DNA of 45,820 nucleotides from DATBLZ01 sp036555065 (GTDB lineage Bacteria; Pseudomonadota; Gammaproteobacteria; Steroidobacterales; Rariloculaceae), in contig DATBLZ010000069.1 in the NCBI GenBank assembly GCA_036555065.1, positions 1 to 45,820 on the forward strand. Reading direction: 5' to 3'. Below, piece after piece: positions 1-8,527 of the stretch. The first letter of the stretch is position 1. Each line of letters begins with the position of its first letter. A model generated the notes under the pieces. It was not told the origin of the DNA. It did not search any database and saw only the letters and a program-made list of their open reading frames with translations. The translations under genes were made by a program, and so were the position numbers.

Positions 1-1
1 C

Positions 2-85
2 GTCGATCGGCACCACGGACGCGTCTGGGCCGAGGGCGAGGTCGGCCGGGGCGCCACGTTCCGCTTCACGCTCGGCAGCGAGTGA
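2..85 (+). CDS. Sensor histidine kinase, C-terminal fragment
   Basis: The frame starting at base 2 encodes the last 27 residues of a protein and stops at TGA 83-85; the rest lies outside the window. The visible part, HHGRVWAEGEVGRGATFRF near its middle, is the final beta-hairpin of a HATPase_c domain (consensus HGG.I...S..G.GT.F.F.LP). The kinase itself is inferred from this piece alone. It resembles the end of the kinase encoded on the opposite strand at 531-2051, so the two may be paralogues arranged tail to tail. Sensor domains and partners cannot be seen. Confidence 0.75.
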   Translation, partial: VDRHHGRVWAEGEVGRGATFRFTLGSE

Positions 86-103
86 AGCGCGAGCCGGTCC
101 CGT

Positions 104-544
104 CTACGACGCCACGCGATTGATCGCGAGCCAGTAGAACCCCGCCTGCCGCGCGACCTCGGCCAGCGACTCGAAATCGAGCGGCTTGACGATGTAGCTG
201 TTCGCGCCCAGGTTGTAGCTGTCGATGATGTCGCTTTCCTCTTTCGAGGACGTCATGATCACGATCGGAATGCGCTTCGTGCGCTCGTCGCCCTTGAGAG
301 CTCGCGTGACCTCGATGCCGTTGACGCGCGGCATCTTGAGATCGAGAAGGATCAAGCGCGGCCCGTTGTCGGCGCGCTTCGCGTAGGCGTTGCGGCGGAA
401 CACGTAATCGAGCGCTTCCTCGCCGTCTTTGACCCAGGTGATGTTGTTGGCGAGCTTTTGATTCTTGAGACCGCGCATCGTGAGCTCCGCATCGAGTGGA
501 TTGTCCTCGACGAGCAGGATGTCGACCTGGTCAAACTCTTCCAT
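104..544 (-). CDS. Single-domain response regulator (Rcp1-like REC protein)
   Basis: A 146-residue protein that is almost entirely one receiver domain. The acidic pocket (VEDNPLD, residues 12-18), the phospho-acceptor Asp68 in LLDLKMP, the MTSS switch region near 98 and the invariant Lys120 in VKPLD are all present. No output domain follows, so it probably passes phosphate or acts by protein contact, as in the Rcp1/CheY-like family. The ATG at 544 was chosen because the conserved domain begins right after it; the longer open frame upstream only shadows the kinase gene. It overlaps the end of the upstream kinase gene by 14 bp and is the last gene of the operon, so that kinase is the likely phosphodonor. 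Confidence 0.9.
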   Translation of the reverse strand: MEEFDQVDILLVEDNPLDAELTMRGLKNQKLANNITWVKDGEEALDYVFRRNAYAKRADNGPRLILLDLKMPRVNGIEVTRALKGDERTKRIPIVIMTSSKEESDIIDSYNLGANSYIVKPLDFESLAEVARQAGFYWLAINRVAS

Positions 545-2051
545 CTGCAGTCTCCTTCGGCAACGTGAAATGGAACGTCGCTCCTTCGCCGAGCTTTCCG
601 TCCGCCCAAATGCGGCCCCCGTGACGCGTGACGATCTTGTGAACGAGCGCGAGCCCCACGCCCGTTCCCGGAAATTCCGTGTCGTTGTGCAGGCGCTGGA
701 AGACGCCGAACAGCCGCGGCGCATATTTGCCGTCGAAGCCAGCGCCGTTATCGCGCACGAAATAGATGACTTCGGACTCCTCGCTGATGCCGCCGACCTC
801 GACGAGCGGCGAATCCCGTTTCGAGGAGAACTTGAGCGCATTGGAGAGCAAGTTGATCCAAACCTGCTCGAACAGGCTCCGATCGCCGCGTGCATGAGGT
901 AGAGAGCTCAAGCGAAACTCCACCGGCTTTGCCCCGTCGGCGCGCCGCAGGCGCTCGAACGTGCTTCTCGCGAGCTCGGCCATGTCGAGATCGGCGGGCT
1001 CGAGGGCCTTTCTGCCGAGTCGCGAAAACGCGAGCAGATCGTCGATGAGCCGCCCCATGCGCCCGGCTTCGGCGGCGATGATGTCGAGCTTGCGCCGCGC
1101 TTCCGCGTCGAGCTTGTCCTTGTGATCCTCGATCAGCAGGGTGCAGAACCCGCTGATTGCGCGGATCGGCGCGCGCAGATCGTGCGAAACGGAGTAGCTG
1201 AAGCCTTCGAGGTCCTTGTTCGCCGCCTCGAGCTGGGTCGTGCGGGCCGCGACGCGCTCTTCGAGCTCGGCGTTGAGCGTCTGCAGCGCCTGCTCGGCGC
1301 GCGTGCGCTCGCCGACCTCGTGCTCGAGGTCGCGGTTGGATTTCTCGAGCGTCCTCGTTCGATCGCCGAGCTCCGAGAGCATTCCATTGAACGCGTCGAC
1401 GAGCACGCCGATCTCGTCGCTCGTCGTCTTGTTCGCCCGGGATTCGAAATCCCGCCGCTCGACGACGCCGCGCGCCACCGCAGCGATCTCCAGAATCGGC
1501 TGCGTGATGCTTTTCTGGAGCTGGCGCGAAATGAGCACCGAGGCGATCAGGCTCAGCACCATGACGGCGCCGAAGATGCCGAGGTAGTTCGTCAGTCGTT
1601 CGACGATTGGGTACCGGGCCTTGATGTAGACGGTACCGAGAATCTCATCGTCGTTCACGATCCGCTTGAAGAGCTCGAGCCCGTTCCGAACCGTCCGAGA
1701 GCCATCGAGATCGGGCAGCTTCGGGAACTCGATCTCGGCGTGCGGGCTCGCCGAGTACTCCGCGAACATCGTGCCCTTGGAGGTGTAGATCGCGGCACCC
1801 ATGATGTCGGGCTTTGCGCGCAGCAGTGCGAGGTAGGCGTGCGCCGAGGTCGGATCCTCGAACTCGAGCGCCGGAGCCGCGGCCTGCCCGAGGATGTCGG
1901 CCTGCGCCGTGAGATCCGCGATCCAAGTGTCCCTGAAGGTGCGCAGGTCGTAGAAAACCATCGCCGCGCCCGTGATGGCGAGCGCGGCTGCAGTCGTCGC
2001 GAGCACGACGAATAGAAGCTTGCGGTGTACCGACGTTTGGCGACTGCTCAT
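531..2051 (-). CDS. Hybrid-free sensor histidine kinase with CHASE8-like periplasmic sensor
   Basis: A 506-residue inner-membrane kinase. A TM helix lies at about 11-33, a periplasmic region at 34-155, a second TM helix at about 157-175, HAMP at 176-230, a coiled coil at 230-285, a HisKA domain with phospho-His290 in SVSHDLRAP, and HATPase_c with N400-N404, DNGAG 434-438 and GTGVGLAL 462-469. The periplasmic segment (YDLRTFRD, ADILGQAAAPALEFED, then an AIYTSKG strand) resembles the CHASE8 sensor of YfiN/TpbB diguanylate cyclases; this is pattern recognition, not a search. The preceding gene encodes a YfiR-family protein, the known periplasmic repressor of YfiN, so YfiR probably gates this kinase. 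The downstream single-domain regulator is its likely phospho-acceptor. Confidence 0.9.
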   Translation of the reverse strand: MSSRQTSVHRKLLFVVLATTAAALAITGAAMVFYDLRTFRDTWIADLTAQADILGQAAAPALEFEDPTSAHAYLALLRAKPDIMGAAIYTSKGTMFAEYSASPHAEIEFPKLPDLDGSRTVRNGLELFKRIVNDDEILGTVYIKARYPIVERLTNYLGIFGAVMVLSLIASVLISRQLQKSITQPILEIAAVARGVVERRDFESRANKTTSDEIGVLVDAFNGMLSELGDRTRTLEKSNRDLEHEVGERTRAEQALQTLNAELEERVAARTTQLEAANKDLEGFSYSVSHDLRAPIRAISGFCTLLIEDHKDKLDAEARRKLDIIAAEAGRMGRLIDDLLAFSRLGRKALEPADLDMAELARSTFERLRRADGAKPVEFRLSSLPHARGDRSLFEQVWINLLSNALKFSSKRDSPLVEVGGISEESEVIYFVRDNGAGFDGKYAPRLFGVFQRLHNDTEFPGTGVGLALVHKIVTRHGGRIWADGKLGEGATFHFTLPKETADGRV

Positions 2052-2059
2052 GGCGGCGC

Positions 2060-2629
2060 CTAGCGGCGGTATACGCGTTGCGCGACGGCCAAGAGCCCGG
2101 AGCTGAGCCTCAATTCGCGCGAATCCGCCGCAGGCAACGAGATCTCGAAGCGCACGCGCTCGCCGCTCACGACGAAGTTGATGACGCTGCCGCTCGTCAA
2201 CGCGCCTTCGAGCTCGGTGACGGTCAAAATGGGCCGCTGCCCCGTCGCCGACAGGAGCTCGGGAAGGCGCCCGCCTTCGTCCGCACCGATGAAGAGAATC
2301 TCGAGGTCGTCGAGCGCCCGGTCGGCACCGAGGCGCCGCACGCTGATCGGGCGATCATTGACCGTACGGCCGACCGTCACCGTGGCGAGCTCCTCGGCAA
2401 TGGCATCTGCGCCGAGCACGCCGATCGTGATCGGCTCCGTCGAGCCGGGCGCGATGTCCGGCCATTGAACATAGCCGGCGAATTTGTAGAGGTACGCAGC
2501 CTTGATGTTGCGCTCCGCGCGCACGACGTCGCCGGATTGGCCCCGAGCGAGCCCCGGCACAACGGCGAGCAAGAGCACGGCGAGGGCCATGCCCGCCGTA
2601 TGCCTGCTTGACGTTCCGCGCAATGTCAC
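2060..2629 (-). CDS. YfiR family periplasmic protein (DUF4154)
   Basis: A 189-residue exported protein. Residues 14-31 form a signal peptide (ALAVLLLAVVPGLARGQS). The mature part carries the DUF4154/YfiR signature KAAYLYKFAGYVQWP at 43-57, then a conserved INFVV strand at 150-154 and a FEISL strand near 161. In Pseudomonas, YfiR is a periplasmic repressor of the YfiN cyclase and responds to envelope and redox stress. Here no YfiN is present, but the next gene is a kinase with a YfiN-like sensor. The start is GTG (2627-2629), with GGGAG about 9 nt upstream; the internal ATG at codon 14 would also leave a usable signal peptide. It lies 13 bp after the PDE gene and 8 bp before the kinase gene. 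Confidence 0.88.
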   Translation of the reverse strand: MTLRGTSSRHTAGMALAVLLLAVVPGLARGQSGDVVRAERNIKAAYLYKFAGYVQWPDIAPGSTEPITIGVLGADAIAEELATVTVGRTVNDRPISVRRLGADRALDDLEILFIGADEGGRLPELLSATGQRPILTVTELEGALTSGSVINFVVSGERVRFEISLPAADSRELRLSSGLLAVAQRVYRR

Positions 2630-2642
2630 AGCGGCCCGCTCC

Positions 2643-5282
2643 CTATGCCTTCGCGGAGCGGCGCGAGTCGCCGCCGGCCGGCGCGGCCCGCGCGAGCCAC
2701 GCGCTGATCTCGTTCGCCGGCGCCGGCCGCAGAACCAGATACCCTTGAATCGCGTCGCAGCCCATCTCGGTCAAGAGCTCGGCCTGGCGCTCGTTCTCGA
2801 CGCCTTCCGCAACCGTGCTCATGCCGAGAGACTTCGCGAGCGAGATCGTCATTTGCACGACCAGCCGGTGGCGCGCGTTCGTCGGTAAGTCTTGAACGAA
2901 GCTGCGATCGATCTTGAGCACGTCCACGGGCAGATGCGAGAGCAGCTGGAGCGACGAATGTCCCGTTCCGAAGTCGTCGATGGCGATCGTGACGCCGGCG
3001 TCGCGCAGCCGGCCCAGCGCCTCGGCCGCTCGCTGCGGGTGCCTCATCAACATGCTTTCGGTGACTTCGAGCTCGAGCCGCGACGGGTCTCTGCCGGTCT
3101 TCGCGAGCAACTGCAGCACTTCCTCGGCGAATGTTTCGCGCTTGAGCTGGAGCGCCGATACGTTGACGGCTACTCGCGTATCGCCGTTGCCGTCCGCACC
3201 CGCCCAAGCCGCGCTCTCGGCGAGCGCACGGTCCATGATCCACATGCCGATGTCGTTGATGAGCCCGAGCGACTCGAGCATCGGCACGAAAATACCCGGA
3301 GAGACATTCGACCCCGGCCACCGCAACAACGCCTCGAATCCGGATACCCGCTGGTTCCAGAGGCCGATCTTGGGTTGGTAGTTGAGCAGGAATTGACGTT
3401 CCGCGACGGCTGCGCGCAGAAGGTTCGTTAGATTCAAACGCTCGGAAGCGGCAGCGTTCATGTCCGGACGGTGACGAAGATACTGCTCGCCTTCTTCTTT
3501 CGCGTGATCGAGCGCGGTTTGGGCGTGATGCAGAAGCGCTTGCGCGTCTCTTCCGTCCTCGGGGAACTGCGCCAATCCGGCGGTAACTGAAATGCGCAAG
3601 TCCTGCTCGCCGATCGTGAACGGCTTGTCGAACAAAAGGTCGACGCGCTCGCGAAGGACCGTCGTCGCGGCGCTCGCATCGTACGCGTCGGTCGAAGCCA
3701 CCGCATAACGGCCGCCCCCGAGGTGGCTCAAGCAATTGGAGTCGCGGAACGCATTCTTCATGCGCTCGGCGACGAGCTGGAGCACGAGGTCGCCGGCGTG
3801 GTGACCGAGCCCGTCGTTGATGGTCCTGAGCCCCGAGATGTCGAACACGAGCAGGACGAGTCCTGTATCGTTGCGCTCGGCTGCGTGGATCATGCCGTCG
3901 AGACGCTGAAGGTAGAGAGAGCGGTTGGCCAACGCCGTGAGCGTGTCGAAGTACACCAGGCGTTCCGCGCTCTCTTTGCTGTCCATATACTGCAGAGAGA
4001 ACGTGATGTTGCCGGTCACCTGGCGCAAGAGCGCAAGCTCGGCGTCGCCGAAGACGTTCGGCTCCTCCGCGTGCAAGAGAACGACGCCGATCGGCGTATG
4101 GTCCACCGCGAGCGGCAAAGCAATGCAGGAGCGCAGCCCCATCGCAAGCAGCTTCTCCCGGTTGGGAATGTGGATCTTGGCATCCTCGAGATCCTTAACG
4201 ACGACGGGTTCGCCGGATGCCATCGCTTGCCCGACGGGTCCGGCGCCGTCGAGCGGCTCCGTCGGCGGGCGCTTCGCTTCCGAGTGCCTGCTGCTGACCG
4301 CGCGGCACACGATCGGCTCCTTGTCCGAGCGCACGTAGACGGTCGCCAGCGCGTAACCGCCGTTTTGCACGGCGAGCCGGCACGCCTCGCGCAGGAGCTC
4401 GTGGCGGTCGCGAATACGCACGACGGCCGAGTTGGCGCCGCTCAAGAACCGCAGCGCACGGTTCAAACGGCCGATCCGCGACTCGTGAACCTTTTTCATC
4501 GTCACGTCGCGGTCGATGCCGCGGAACCCGCGAAGCTTCCCGTCGGCGCCTTGCAACGCCACCAGCTTGCGCTCTAGCCAGCGCGGAGTGCCGTTTTTGT
4601 GCGTCCAGCGCAGCGTCGTCGAGATCGTCTTCGCCGCCGTGCTCTGCATTTCGGCGAAAGCGTCCTCGAGCTGCGTTTGATCACGCGGGTCGACGTAGCT
4701 CGAAGCCGCGCGGCCGAGCATCGAGTGGTGCGCGTAGCCGAGTATGTCCGCGACGCTTGCGCTCGAGAACGTGAAGCGATGCTCCGTATCGCACTCCCAG
4801 ATCCAATCGGTCGACGTGTTGATGATGTCTTGGAGACGAGACTCGCTTCTCCGCAACAGGTCTTCCGCAAGATCCCGGGCATTCGCGACTTCGTACTGCC
4901 GAAGCGCGCCGCGGATGGCCGGCACGAGGCGCTTGACGTTTTCCTTCAACACGTAGTCCGACGCGCCGCTCTTCAACGCGTCGATGGCGCGCTCTTCGCC
5001 TATCGTTCCGGAAACGAAGATGAACGGCACGGCGGGCGCTTCCGCTCGCGCGATGCGCAGCGCGCTCAAGCCGTCGAAGCGCGGCAGCGAGAAGTCCGAG
5101 AGGATCAAGTGCGGGGCGAAGTCGGTGATCGCGGCCCGATAGTCGCGCTCCTCTGTCGTGACGCGATGCGTGAACGAGAGCCCGTCGCGCTGCAGCTGCC
5201 GGACGACGAGCTCGACGTCGGCCGGGTTGTCCTCGACCATGAGGATCCTGATCGATTGGGCCGCTTCAGGCGTTGCGCTCAT
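2643..5282 (-). CDS. REC-PAS-GAF-GGDEF(degenerate)-EAL c-di-GMP phosphodiesterase
   Basis: An 879-residue cytoplasmic response regulator. REC spans about 11-125 (Asp63 in LSDFSLP, Lys113), PAS 145-265, GAF 285-430, GGDEF 440-600 and EAL 615-865. The GGDEF signature is GGGRY at 522-526 and the RxxD inhibitory site is RDSN, so cyclase activity is unlikely. The EAL domain keeps its metal and catalytic residues: E650 (EALLRW), N707, E739, D769-D770, K790, E826 in AEGVE, and Q846. It should therefore hydrolyse c-di-GMP; the degenerate GGDEF may act as a regulatory module. It lies 18 bp downstream of a TonB receptor gene and 13 bp upstream of yfiR, so phosphorylation by the operon's kinase is a natural inference. 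Confidence 0.93.
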   Translation of the reverse strand: MSATPEAAQSIRILMVEDNPADVELVVRQLQRDGLSFTHRVTTEERDYRAAITDFAPHLILSDFSLPRFDGLSALRIARAEAPAVPFIFVSGTIGEERAIDALKSGASDYVLKENVKRLVPAIRGALRQYEVANARDLAEDLLRRSESRLQDIINTSTDWIWECDTEHRFTFSSASVADILGYAHHSMLGRAASSYVDPRDQTQLEDAFAEMQSTAAKTISTTLRWTHKNGTPRWLERKLVALQGADGKLRGFRGIDRDVTMKKVHESRIGRLNRALRFLSGANSAVVRIRDRHELLREACRLAVQNGGYALATVYVRSDKEPIVCRAVSSRHSEAKRPPTEPLDGAGPVGQAMASGEPVVVKDLEDAKIHIPNREKLLAMGLRSCIALPLAVDHTPIGVVLLHAEEPNVFGDAELALLRQVTGNITFSLQYMDSKESAERLVYFDTLTALANRSLYLQRLDGMIHAAERNDTGLVLLVFDISGLRTINDGLGHHAGDLVLQLVAERMKNAFRDSNCLSHLGGGRYAVASTDAYDASAATTVLRERVDLLFDKPFTIGEQDLRISVTAGLAQFPEDGRDAQALLHHAQTALDHAKEEGEQYLRHRPDMNAAASERLNLTNLLRAAVAERQFLLNYQPKIGLWNQRVSGFEALLRWPGSNVSPGIFVPMLESLGLINDIGMWIMDRALAESAAWAGADGNGDTRVAVNVSALQLKRETFAEEVLQLLAKTGRDPSRLELEVTESMLMRHPQRAAEALGRLRDAGVTIAIDDFGTGHSSLQLLSHLPVDVLKIDRSFVQDLPTNARHRLVVQMTISLAKSLGMSTVAEGVENERQAELLTEMGCDAIQGYLVLRPAPANEISAWLARAAPAGGDSRRSAKA

Positions 5283-5300
5283 GAGACTCTTGCCGGCGCT

Positions 5301-7181
5301 TCAGAACGGCGACCAGCGCAGCTTCAAGTAGGCGCCGCGGGGAAACTCGCTGCGGTTCGGGGCCGCGCCCGATTCGGGGTGCGAGCCGTCGAACACGTTC
5401 TGGGCCGCGATCGACAGCGCAAAGTCGTTCTTGAAGTGCCACGAGTAGTTGACGTCGACGGCCGTGTACGCGGGAACGGACGGCTGCGGCAGCTCGTCCA
5501 CGCGCCGCACCATGACGTCCAGTTGCTGGTGCAGCCCGAACGCATGCGTCGAACGGAGCATCCATTGATGCTCGGGGTCGTTGCCGAGCGCGCTCGGACC
5601 GGTCGGGTCCGTGCTGCCGGGCTTGAGGCCCAAGTCGTGCTCGAGGGACATGAGCCCGGCGCTCACGCTCCAGCGGTCGGACGTGCGCCACGTGGCCCAG
5701 GCTTCGAAGCCGTATACGCTGCCTTCGATCATGTTCTGGATGAACGCGGGCGGCGGCTGGCCGCTGCGCAGCTTGTCCCAGTCGTAATGAAATGCCGTCG
5801 CGGAGATTCCAAGGCCACGCTCGAAGTCCGCGCGATAGCCCACCTCGATGACCTCGGCGACCTCGGAGACGAAGTCCGGGCCGCCACGAATGATGAAGCC
5901 CGTGGGCGGCGGCAGCAGCACGTCACGATCGAGGCGTGCCGGCGCACGCACGGCTCGCGACAGGCCTGACCAGACAAACTGCGTCGGCGATGCGGTCCAG
6001 GCGATGCGAACGTTCGGCAGCGATTCCGTGCCCGTGTAGTCGTTGTCCTCGAGCTTGAGGCCAACCGTGAGTGCGAGTCGCTCCGTGAGGTTCCATGCCG
6101 TCTGCGCGAACAGGTTCGCCCAGTGAAGATCCCGTTGCGGCGGTGCGAACCCGAAGAACAGGCCGTTCTTGACGTCGTCGTTGGCGTCCCGATACCCGCC
6201 TCCCCAAAGGAGCTCGTGCTTGCCCAGAGGAATGGAGTGCCGAACGTCGATATCGAAAATCGCTGCCTCGGGGCTGAAGAGTCCGAAGTCTTCGCGATCG
6301 GTGTAGTCGAGGTACGCCTGGACCTGCAAATCGGATCCGCCGTCGAAATTTCGTGTCCACCGCCCGAGCACGTTCGCGCCGGCGATCTCTACGCGTCCGA
6401 AGCCCGTGGGCGGCGGCGCGCCGCGCTGCGCAGATTGGCCCGCGTAGGCGTCACCCTGGAGCGTCAACGAGCCTGCCGCGAGAGGCCAATCGGCGCGCAT
6501 TCCGAGCTGCGCGCGCGTCCAGGCGTCCGGCACGTCGACGCCATTGGCGCGTTCGGTGTTGTCGAGATCCGTTGCTTTCGCGTAGGCGCGGAAGTGTCCC
6601 GTGCCGACTCGCCCGCCGAAGCGAAACGTTCCGCCGGCCTCGCGATTGCCGGCGCCGACGACAGCGAGCGAGCCTTGCGTGTCGGCGGCCGAGCGCGTCG
6701 TGATGTTGATCACGCCGTTGACAGCATTCGCTCCCCAGAGCGTCGCGCCCGGCCCGCTGATGACCTCGATGCGCTCGACGTCCTCGAGCACGACGTCCTG
6801 CATGTCCCAGTAGACGCCCGAGAACAAAGGCGTATAAACCGTGCGCCCGTCGATGAGCACGAGCAGCTTGTTGGCAATCAGGCTGTTGAACCCACGGGCG
6901 CTGATCGCGTACTGAACCGCGTCGGCGCGCGCAACGAGCAAGTTCGGCGCGAGGCGCAACGCTTCAGGCAGGCTCGTGACGCCGGCTCGACGGATGTCGT
7001 CGCGCGTGATGACGTAAATCGACGCCGCGGCCGAGGACAAGGGCTCGGCGCGGCCGGAGACGGACGTGACTTCGAGATCGCCGAGCTCTTCGAGGCTCAA
7101 GTCGGCTAGTTCTTGGCTCTGCGCTGTTACTGCGGCAAGCCACGCGATTGCGAATGCTGAAATTCGCGGGCGGTTCGGCAC
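5301..7181 (-). CDS. TonB-dependent outer-membrane receptor
   Basis: A 626-residue outer-membrane receptor. A signal peptide at about 1-23 (ISAFAIAWLAAVTAQS) is followed by the DLSLEELGDLEVTSVSG segment typical of receptors linked to YfiR-type genes. Next come a plug domain (VYVITRDD-like start, RGFNS, VLIDGRTVY, VERIEVISGPGATLWGANAVNGVINI) and a beta-barrel ending in LKLRWSPF, with the terminal Phe expected for BAM insertion. I chose GTG 7179-7181 because GGGAGG lies 6 nt upstream; a TTG at 7211 would add 10 residues before the signal peptide. The substrate is unknown. As first gene of the operon it may supply the signal or ligand sensed by the YfiR/kinase pair. Confidence 0.9.
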   Translation of the reverse strand: MPNRPRISAFAIAWLAAVTAQSQELADLSLEELGDLEVTSVSGRAEPLSSAAASIYVITRDDIRRAGVTSLPEALRLAPNLLVARADAVQYAISARGFNSLIANKLLVLIDGRTVYTPLFSGVYWDMQDVVLEDVERIEVISGPGATLWGANAVNGVINITTRSAADTQGSLAVVGAGNREAGGTFRFGGRVGTGHFRAYAKATDLDNTERANGVDVPDAWTRAQLGMRADWPLAAGSLTLQGDAYAGQSAQRGAPPPTGFGRVEIAGANVLGRWTRNFDGGSDLQVQAYLDYTDREDFGLFSPEAAIFDIDVRHSIPLGKHELLWGGGYRDANDDVKNGLFFGFAPPQRDLHWANLFAQTAWNLTERLALTVGLKLEDNDYTGTESLPNVRIAWTASPTQFVWSGLSRAVRAPARLDRDVLLPPPTGFIIRGGPDFVSEVAEVIEVGYRADFERGLGISATAFHYDWDKLRSGQPPPAFIQNMIEGSVYGFEAWATWRTSDRWSVSAGLMSLEHDLGLKPGSTDPTGPSALGNDPEHQWMLRSTHAFGLHQQLDVMVRRVDELPQPSVPAYTAVDVNYSWHFKNDFALSIAAQNVFDGSHPESGAAPNRSEFPRGAYLKLRWSPF

Positions 7182-7330
7182 AACGGCCCTCCCGGCGGGC
7201 AATGCCCGCAAGCCCTTTAGGTTCCGAGGTCGGTAACATAGCCGACATTGTGCAAGTGCCGCGGAGAGCTGAGTCTCAAATCCGCTTCGCCTGCTCGATC
7301 AAGATGCAAGCGCATCTATCCAATGGCGCA

Positions 7331-7349
7331 GGGCGCCCACCGGGCGCCC
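7331..7349. repeat. GC-rich inverted repeat, possible terminator
   Basis: Two copies of GGGCGCCC separated by ACC can form an 8-bp stem with a 3-nt loop. It lies 65 bp beyond the stop of the leftward gene at 7415 and upstream of the receptor operon. There is no T-tract on either side, so termination is only a possibility. The rest of 7182-7414 must hold the promoter of the receptor operon, but I found no convincing -35/-10 pair and no c-di-GMP riboswitch-like core. Confidence 0.35.
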
Positions 7350-7414
7350 CGGGCCTGGCTTCCTGACATAATGCGCCGTCGCCCGGCACGGGCGCCGCGA
7401 ACGCCGGGCTCGGT

Positions 7415-7885
7415 CTAGGGGAATTTCAGTTCCAGCGTTTCATGAAAAGGCGTCGCGCGCCATTGGCCCAGAATGCGTCGGAACTGCTCGAGCATCCGCG
7501 CTAGCGATTCGGCCGTGAGCCAGCCCGGGTGTTGCTCGCCCATGACGTCGAAGCTCGAAGCAAGCCGCGACAAGAGCAGTTGCGGGTCAGGATTGGCGCG
7601 ATCGGGCGCCTTGAAGGCGTTCTGAAGCACGACCACGACTCGCTCGGTCTGCAGCGCTTCGGGACCTTCCGGCGCCATCGTCGTCAGCTCGGCGTAGCGC
7701 ATGCCGCGCGCGAGCCGCCCGTAGAACGAATGGCTCAAGCCCCCTTCGACCTCGACTGCGTAGTGCGCGAGATCGTGCGCGAGCGCCGAGCGCGTTTCCA
7801 ATTCGTGCGCTTCGGAAGTCCGGTCGTCCCGGACGACTTCGAATCGGTGACGGTCGTTCGTCAGCCGCGTGAAGCGAATCAGCAT
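7415..7885 (-). CDS. Conserved hypothetical protein
   Basis: A soluble protein of 156 residues if it starts at ATG 7885 (LIRFTRLTNDRH). An ATG 39 bp upstream would add 13 residues, and neither start has a clear ribosome-binding site. There is no signal peptide or membrane helix. The N-terminal half has alternating strands followed by an acidic/His-rich helix, ETRSALAHDLAHYAVE, whose two His and Asp could bind metal, but this is speculative. The rest is helical. I do not recognise a named family. It lies 66 bp after the cytochrome c5 gene on the same strand and may be co-transcribed with it. Confidence 0.7.
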   Translation of the reverse strand: MLIRFTRLTNDRHRFEVVRDDRTSEAHELETRSALAHDLAHYAVEVEGGLSHSFYGRLARGMRYAELTTMAPEGPEALQTERVVVVLQNAFKAPDRANPDPQLLLSRLASSFDVMGEQHPGWLTAESLARMLEQFRRILGQWRATPFHETLELKFP

Positions 7886-7951
7886 AAGCGTAAGGGACCG
7901 AAACTGATTGGCGCGGTAGCGCAATTGGCGCGGCGGGGGCGCGCGACGCGG

Positions 7952-8473
7952 TTACTGGCGCGCTTGCTCTACCATGTACTCGACGGCCGCGATGATCTCC
8001 CCGTCCGAGAGATCGACGCGTCCGCCCTTCGGCGGCATCACGCCCGCGGCCCCCTGAAAGCCGTTGAGCGCGTGGTTGTTGAGCGTCTCGATACCTTGCG
8101 CGATGCGCGGCGCCCAGGCGGCCGCATCGCCGAGCACGGGCGCGCCGGGCACGCCCGGCGGCGCGTGGCATAGATAGCAGGCGGCGTTGAAAACCTGGGG
8201 CCCGGAGAGCACCGTGGCGACCTGCGCGGGTGCTACCGTCGGCGCGGCTGCGGCGGCGGCCTCGAGCTCCGCAGAGCCCAAGAGCACGACCTCACCGACC
8301 GGCCGAATGCGCGCGTCGATCTCGGCCTGCACCTGCGGATCCTCGAGCACGTAGCGCCCTTGCGTTTCGATCGCAACGAAGCGCACGAACAAGAAGAGGC
8401 CGACGGCCACGCCGATGAGAATGCCGACGACGAGCATGAAGCTGTCGAAGAATTGTCTATCCGCTTGGCGCAA
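7952..8473 (-). CDS. Membrane-anchored cytochrome c5 family protein
   Basis: A 173-residue c-type cytochrome held to the inner membrane by an uncleaved helix at about 12-32. The opening RQADRQFFDSFMLVVGILIG is the usual N-terminus of cytochrome c5-like proteins and supports the TTG start (8471-8473). The periplasmic haem domain has the attachment motif C99-Y-L-C102-H103 and the distal Met146 in VMPPKGG. A low-complexity Ala-rich linker at 70-85 separates anchor and haem domain. It probably carries electrons between periplasmic or membrane redox partners; none is encoded nearby. The family assignment is firm, the partner unknown. Confidence 0.92.
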   Translation of the reverse strand: MRQADRQFFDSFMLVVGILIGVAVGLFLFVRFVAIETQGRYVLEDPQVQAEIDARIRPVGEVVLLGSAELEAAAAAAPTVAPAQVATVLSGPQVFNAACYLCHAPPGVPGAPVLGDAAAWAPRIAQGIETLNNHALNGFQGAAGVMPPKGGRVDLSDGEIIAAVEYMVEQARQ

Positions 8474-8527
8474 GGAGCTCTACCGTTGCCTGAAGGCGGC
8501 GCAAGTATAGCGCAACTGCCGCGCCCG

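Noticed and set aside
1122..2015. Long open frame opposite the sensor kinase
   Set aside because: It is an Arg-rich shadow in GC-rich DNA; the minus strand there encodes a canonical kinase. The same applies to long antisense frames such as 3723-4577, 6123-7109, 9395-10411 and 27956-29086.
7182..7414. c-di-GMP riboswitch upstream of the receptor-PDE operon
   Set aside because: The operon makes it tempting, but I could find no GEMM-like core; only a GC-rich hairpin is present.
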